From JBCBKL01 sp963922565 (GTDB taxonomy: Bacteria; Pseudomonadota; Alphaproteobacteria; Rhodobacterales; Rhodobacteraceae), in the NCBI GenBank assembly GCA_963922565.1, contig CAWUIQ010000015.1:17205-81204 (forward strand): a stretch of 64,000 nucleotides of DNA, given 5' to 3'. Below are positions 60,359 through 64,000 of this stretch, one piece after another. Each line of letters opens with the position of its first letter. Positions within the stretch are counted from its first letter, which is position 1. Under the pieces are notes generated by a model. That model had not been told where the DNA came from. It did no database searches and saw nothing but the letters and a program-made list of their open reading frames with translations. The position numbers and the translations under genes were made by a program.

Positions 60359-61865
60359 CGGCGATCCCTTCCATGCGGGCGCGTGCACGGCGGGCGCGAT
60401 AGCTTGGCAGCAGAACGAGGATTGCCGCGATCACCAAAAGGCCCAGCGTCATCGGACGCTCTAGCACAAAGCCGATCCCATCATAGAGCTGCATGGATCG
60501 GCTGAAATTATCCTCCAGCATCCGGCCCAGAATGAACCCGATCAGCAGCGGGGCCAGAGGGTAGTCGGCGAACCTCAGGACGGTGGCGCAAACGCCAAAG
60601 CCGACGAGGATCAACAACTCGGTCGCGTTATTCTGCCCGATATAGGCCCCCATCAGGGTAAAGAACAAAATGAACGGGATCAGATAGTTCCGCGGGACGG
60701 CCAGCACCTTGGCGATGTAGGGGATCAGCGGCAGGTTCAGGATCAAGAGGATCAGGTTGCCGATATACATCGAGATGATGACGGCCCAGAAAATCTGCGG
60801 CTCATCGATCATCAGGCGGGGTCCGGGTGTCACGTTGAGGGCGATGAGCGCACCCAGCAGGATCGCCGTGGTGCCCGACCCCGGAATGCCCAGCGTAAGC
60901 AACGGCACGAACGATCCGGTACAGGCGGCGTTGTTCGCCGTCTCAGGCGCGGCAAGACCCTTGATCGAACCCTTGCCGAACTCCGCCTGCTCCTCGCCCT
61001 TCGTCAGGTTGCGCTCGACCGCGTAGCCCAGAAAGGACGCGATCGTGGCGCCCGCGCCGGGAAGCACACCGATAAAGAAACCCTGCAGGGACTGGCGGCC
61101 AATCACCGGCGCAATCGCCTTGGCCTCCTGTCGTGTGATGCGCAGATCCTTGATCTCACCCCCACCCTGACCGGTGGCGGACCGGGCCGGGTTGAGGACG
61201 AGGAAAATCGCCTCGGGCAAGGCAAACATTGCCATGGCCAGCGTGATGAAGCCAAAGCCGGATTGCAGGTCCATCAGCCCCATGGTGAAGCGTGGCATGT
61301 TAAAAAGCGCACCTTCGCCCACCGTTGCCATGATGAGCCCCAGAAGCGTCATCAGAACCGCCTTGGCCACCTGACCCGACCCGGCAAAGGCCGCGATCGC
61401 GGACAGACCCACGACCATCAGCGCGAAATACTCTGCCGAGTGAAAGAGCAGCGCAACCGTCGAAAGGGCGGGCGCAAAGACCATCAGCAGAATGGCTCCG
61501 ATCGTGCCGCCGCTGAAGCTGGCAATGGCGGCGATGGTCAGTGCCTTGCCCGCCTTGCCCTGCCGTGCCATCGGATAGCCGTCGAAACTGGTGGCGACGG
61601 TGCCCGCAACGCCGGGCGCATTCAGCAGGATCGACGAGGTCGAACCGCCAAAGATCGCGCCATAGTAAACCCCGGCGAGCAGGATCAGCGCGGCCGACGG
61701 ATCGCCCAGCGAGATCGCAACCGGGATCATGATGGCGATGATGCTCATCGGGCCAAGCCCGGGCAGCATGCCGATGAATGTACCGATCAGACAGCCTCCG
61801 ATCACCATCAGCAGGTTTTGGATCGAAAAGGCGGTGCCGAGACCGATGAGAATGCCTTCGATCAT
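60348..61865 (-). CDS. Tripartite tricarboxylate transporter, large membrane subunit TctA
   Basis: A 505-residue protein with about 12 membrane helices and the TctA hallmark GTFIGMLPGLGPMSIIAIMIP (duplicated as GFFIGVLPGAGATIASFLGY). With TctB and the periplasmic binder TctC it drives sodium- or proton-coupled uptake of a carboxylate such as citrate. 3 bases separate it from TctB and 11 bases overlap the CoA transferase gene. Confidence 0.9.
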   Translation of the reverse strand: MIEGILIGLGTAFSIQNLLMVIGGCLIGTFIGMLPGLGPMSIIAIMIPVAISLGDPSAALILLAGVYYGAIFGGSTSSILLNAPGVAGTVATSFDGYPMARQGKAGKALTIAAIASFSGGTIGAILLMVFAPALSTVALLFHSAEYFALMVVGLSAIAAFAGSGQVAKAVLMTLLGLIMATVGEGALFNMPRFTMGLMDLQSGFGFITLAMAMFALPEAIFLVLNPARSATGQGGGEIKDLRITRQEAKAIAPVIGRQSLQGFFIGVLPGAGATIASFLGYAVERNLTKGEEQAEFGKGSIKGLAAPETANNAACTGSFVPLLTLGIPGSGTTAILLGALIALNVTPGPRLMIDEPQIFWAVIISMYIGNLILLILNLPLIPYIAKVLAVPRNYLIPFILFFTLMGAYIGQNNATELLILVGFGVCATVLRFADYPLAPLLIGFILGRMLEDNFSRSMQLYDGIGFVLERPMTLGLLVIAAILVLLPSYRARRARARMEGIADGD

Positions 61866-61868
61866 CGC

Positions 61869-62357
61869 TCAGGTCCCCACGAAGAATGGCCATGGGCGCA
61901 GGAAGATGCCAAGCACCTCTTGCACCAGATACCAGACCCCAAAGGTTGCGACCAAGGCGACCGGGATCAGGATGTGAAACTTGCGCTCACCCAGAACCAC
62001 CGCCCCGATGATTAGAAACCCGGACGTGGCAAGGATGAACCCGGCGGGGCGCAGCAACAGCGCGTAGACAACCATCAGCCCCAGCAGGATCAGAGCCGGG
62101 ACAAGGTGATAATCGGTCAGACGCCTGTAATCGATATCGGCTTGTGCGGGGTCCTTCTGACCCTTCTCAAGCCCCAGCAGGATCACGAGCGAGGTCAGCA
62201 CCGCCCCCACGGCCAGCACCTTTGGAAATGTCGAAGGCCAGATCGGATTGCGTTGCATGAACGGCGGAAGCTGCGCGTCCATCGTGAAAAAGGCCGCATA
62301 GCCGTAAGCGAGGCAGATCATCAGGATGATGAGCGCGATCCAACGATCCAGGGCCAT
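61869..62357 (-). CDS. Tripartite tricarboxylate transporter, small membrane subunit TctB
   Basis: A 162-residue product with four membrane helices and the TctB pattern (WPSTFPKVLAVGAVLTSLVILL early; FILATSGFLIIGAVVLGERKF in the third and fourth helices). The function is as part of the TctABC complex. It lies between tctC (66 bases) and tctA (3 bases). Confidence 0.85.
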   Translation of the reverse strand: MALDRWIALIILMICLAYGYAAFFTMDAQLPPFMQRNPIWPSTFPKVLAVGAVLTSLVILLGLEKGQKDPAQADIDYRRLTDYHLVPALILLGLMVVYALLLRPAGFILATSGFLIIGAVVLGERKFHILIPVALVATFGVWYLVQEVLGIFLRPWPFFVGT

Positions 62358-62422
62358 GCCTGCATCCTCCGGTCTTGGTGGTCAGAGCGCGGGACAACCC
62401 GCGCCCCGACAATGGTTCAAGC

Positions 62423-63409
62423 TTAGAGGAAGCCGAGCTTCTTCATCAGATCGCCGATGACCTTTTCCTGCCCTTCGAGGAAGGTTTTGAAGTCATCACC
62501 CGAATTGTGAATGTTGACCCAGCCGTTGCGGGCTCGCACTTCTTCCCATTCTGGGGTGTCGTACATCTTGGCAATGGCGTCCTGATACATCGTCAGCTTG
62601 TCATCGGGCAGGCCGGGTGCGGCAAAGAACCCGCGCCAGTTCACAAAGGTCGTATCGATACCCTGTTCCTTCATCGTCGGCGCATCACCATAGGCAGCGA
62701 CCCGTTCATCCGCTGTCACACCGATGATCTTGACCTCGCCCGCATTGGCCAGATCGACGGCCTCGGAAAAGCCTGTCGAAAGGGCCGCGATCTCGCCCGA
62801 AAGCAGCGCCGCCATCGCCTTACCGCCAGCGTCGTAGGGGATGTACTTGACGCCAAGCGCATCCTTGCCCGCCGCTTCCATCACCATCGCCGCGACAAGG
62901 TGGTCCATCCCACCCGGAACCGAACCGCCACCAATCGCCGTGCCGTTCGGATCGGCATCATAGGCGGCCATCAGGTCAGCCATCGAATTGATGGGGCTGT
63001 CCTTGCCCACGACCATCGCCGCATAGTCCCCGATGGTGCCGGAAACGAGCGTCAGATCACGGAAGTTATGCGGGAACACGCCCGTCAGCGACCGGATCAC
63101 GATGGGGGTGGAGTTCACCATCAGCGTGCCATGCTGGCTTTCGGCGTTTTCGATCAGGTAACCGATGGCTTTGCCACCGCCGCCGCCTGACATGTTTTCA
63201 TAGCTGGCCGTGCCGACGATACCGGCCTTGGTCAAAGCTTCGCCAGTGCCGCGCGCGGTTCCGTCCCAACCGCCACCCGCGCCGCCGGGGATCAGGAAGT
63301 GAACACTGTCCAAGACCTGATGTCCGCCCGCCTGAACCGATCCGGCCAGAGCAATACAAGCGGCGCCGGCCGCCATCATGACCCGACGGGTCAATCCATA
63401 TCTCGTCAT
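62423..63409 (-). CDS. Tripartite tricarboxylate transporter substrate-binding protein TctC (Bug family)
   Basis: A 328-residue periplasmic binder with signal peptide (VMMAAGAACIALAGSVQAGG). Bug/TctC landmarks: LIPGGAGGGWDGTARGTGEAL, SYENMSGGGGGKAIGYLI and TAIGGGSVPGGMDHLVA. GGGAGG just before the ATG. First gene of the carboxylate operon; the ligand is probably a citrate-like acid given the downstream CoA transferase and lyase. Confidence 0.9.
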   Translation of the reverse strand: MTRYGLTRRVMMAAGAACIALAGSVQAGGHQVLDSVHFLIPGGAGGGWDGTARGTGEALTKAGIVGTASYENMSGGGGGKAIGYLIENAESQHGTLMVNSTPIVIRSLTGVFPHNFRDLTLVSGTIGDYAAMVVGKDSPINSMADLMAAYDADPNGTAIGGGSVPGGMDHLVAAMVMEAAGKDALGVKYIPYDAGGKAMAALLSGEIAALSTGFSEAVDLANAGEVKIIGVTADERVAAYGDAPTMKEQGIDTTFVNWRGFFAAPGLPDDKLTMYQDAIAKMYDTPEWEEVRARNGWVNIHNSGDDFKTFLEGQEKVIGDLMKKLGFL

Positions 63410-63777
63410 TCTTTCCTCCCAAATGTCTTAGGCGGTCTTTGCCGCCTGCCCGACAAGTTATGCACGATAACCTGTCGCCAGCCTTACAAAAATTCGATTG
63501 GCATACGGTTTTTTGCGATCGGGCGCGGAAACCAGGGTTTCACACCAACCAAATCAACGCGTCTTCGCTCATTGGTAAAGCCGGCACGATCCTTAACCCA
63601 GCCGGACTAAGCACATGGAATCAAAACGATTCTCACATGCCCTTAAGCGCTGGCCGGAAATCATGAGGAACGACGAGAATTCGGGCGGCACGTAGGTAGA
63701 CCGTAGGTCGGGCCAATCCCGCAGCGCATTTGAATGAGATCGCCCCTTGCCCCGAAGAGCCCTCAAGTGCCGTAAAG
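63410..63777. other. 368-base intergenic region
   Basis: It holds a short hairpin GGCGG-TCTTTG-CCGCC (63431-63446) in the tctC leader. At 63700-63725 CGTAGGTCGGGCC and CCGCAGCGCATTTGAAT vaguely resemble the dispersed repeat. No gene is seen; the tctC promoter should lie here. Confidence 0.35.
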
Positions 63778-64000
63778 CTAGGCCATGCCCACCTGTATCT
63801 GATTGGGCATCATATCATCCGGTCGACTGTTGATGCCTCTCATCAACTCCTCCCGGATCGGGCAAGACAATGGATCGTCGAAGAGATTCGTCAGCTCATT
63901 CGGATCGGATTGCAGATCGTACAACTCCCCTGCACCGCTTTGCATATCGACGGTGAGCTTGTGTCTCTTGGTGCGGATCGTCCTCAGGCTCAGCGCCACA
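63778..64000 (-). CDS. Sulfatase, C-terminal fragment at window edge
   Basis: The open frame runs off the right edge. The visible 73 residues (RTIRTKRHKLTVDMQSGAGE, LYDLQSDPNELTNLFDDP) are the typical C-terminal end of type I arylsulfatases, where LYDL-DP-E-NL is conserved. The catalytic formylglycine region lies outside the window. Substrate unknown. Confidence 0.7.
   Translation of the reverse strand, partial: VALSLRTIRTKRHKLTVDMQSGAGELYDLQSDPNELTNLFDDPLSCPIREELMRGINSRPDDMMPNQIQVGMA

Noticed and set aside
61263..62015. 250-codon plus-strand ORF opposite tctA/tctB
   Set aside because: Antisense shadow of two clearly identified transporter genes.

Overview
The window reads as one end of a chromosomal accessory island followed by core chromosome of an alphaproteobacterium, most likely a Rhodobacterales (Roseobacter-group) species. 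Evidence for this is the core genes (class III alcohol dehydrogenase, TctABC, rplY of the 217-residue CTC type, ychF, trpA), a VPLPA-CTERM sorting signal, and a dispersed roughly 70-130 bp intergenic repeat of a type I associate with Roseobacter-group genomes. The boundary is a tRNA-Ser(GCT) at 40040-40129, with a decayed tyrosine-recombinase gene immediately beside its 3' end.

Island side, 1-40 kb. Positions 1-4335 hold two overlapping genes: a Sel1-repeat protein and an exported peptidoglycan-binding-domain protein. 4.6-5.7 kb has a MerR regulator whose partner short-chain dehydrogenase is a pseudogene fused in antisense to a truncated membrane-protein gene. 6.2-11.4 kb is one giant SIR2-like gene with a degenerate P-loop and a helical-repeat C-terminus, resembling antiphage SIR2-STAND proteins. 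11.7-12.5 kb is a zinc-ribbon protein gene stopped by one in-frame TGA. 12.7-17.3 kb is a four-gene envelope operon (small membrane protein, lipoprotein, 119-residue protein, large coiled-coil protein with an OmpA-like end). 17.5-22.4 kb has a SARP-type regulator convergent with an operon of YcaO-like protein, animal-type heme peroxidase and a 204-residue protein; I consider this the most unusual gene set here. 23.0-27.1 kb has a nucleoside-phosphorylase-like protein and a STAND NTPase, convergent and overlapping, which share a short sequence motif. 27.4-30.2 kb is a three-gene operon ending in an exported ClpP/SppA-like protease. 30.7-34.0 kb has an MFS pseudogene, aldo-keto reductase and DUF2798 gene divergent from a LysR regulator. 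34.5-39.9 kb is a gene graveyard: a VPLPA-CTERM pseudogene, a LysR fragment, an IS1595-like element with a four-gene cargo, an unknown remnant and the integrase remnant.

Core side, 40-64 kb. In order: ychF, a VOC protein, trpA, dienelactone hydrolase, a MarR/nitroreductase-like pair, lldD, an MFS permease, rplY, LysE, RidA, NUDIX, adhC/frmA, an RND efflux operon with a divergent TetR and a clear dyad operator, TauE/SafE, and an apparent operon for uptake and CoA-dependent cleavage of a di- or tricarboxylic acid (TctC, TctB, TctA, class III CoA transferase, citrate-synthase-fold lyase). A sulfatase gene runs off the right edge.

The island combines several immunity-type genes (SIR2, STAND, nucleosidase-like, PIN) with a high density of broken genes and dispersed repeats, whereas every gene right of the tRNA looks intact. 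All functions are inferred by reading the sequence; no database search was made.
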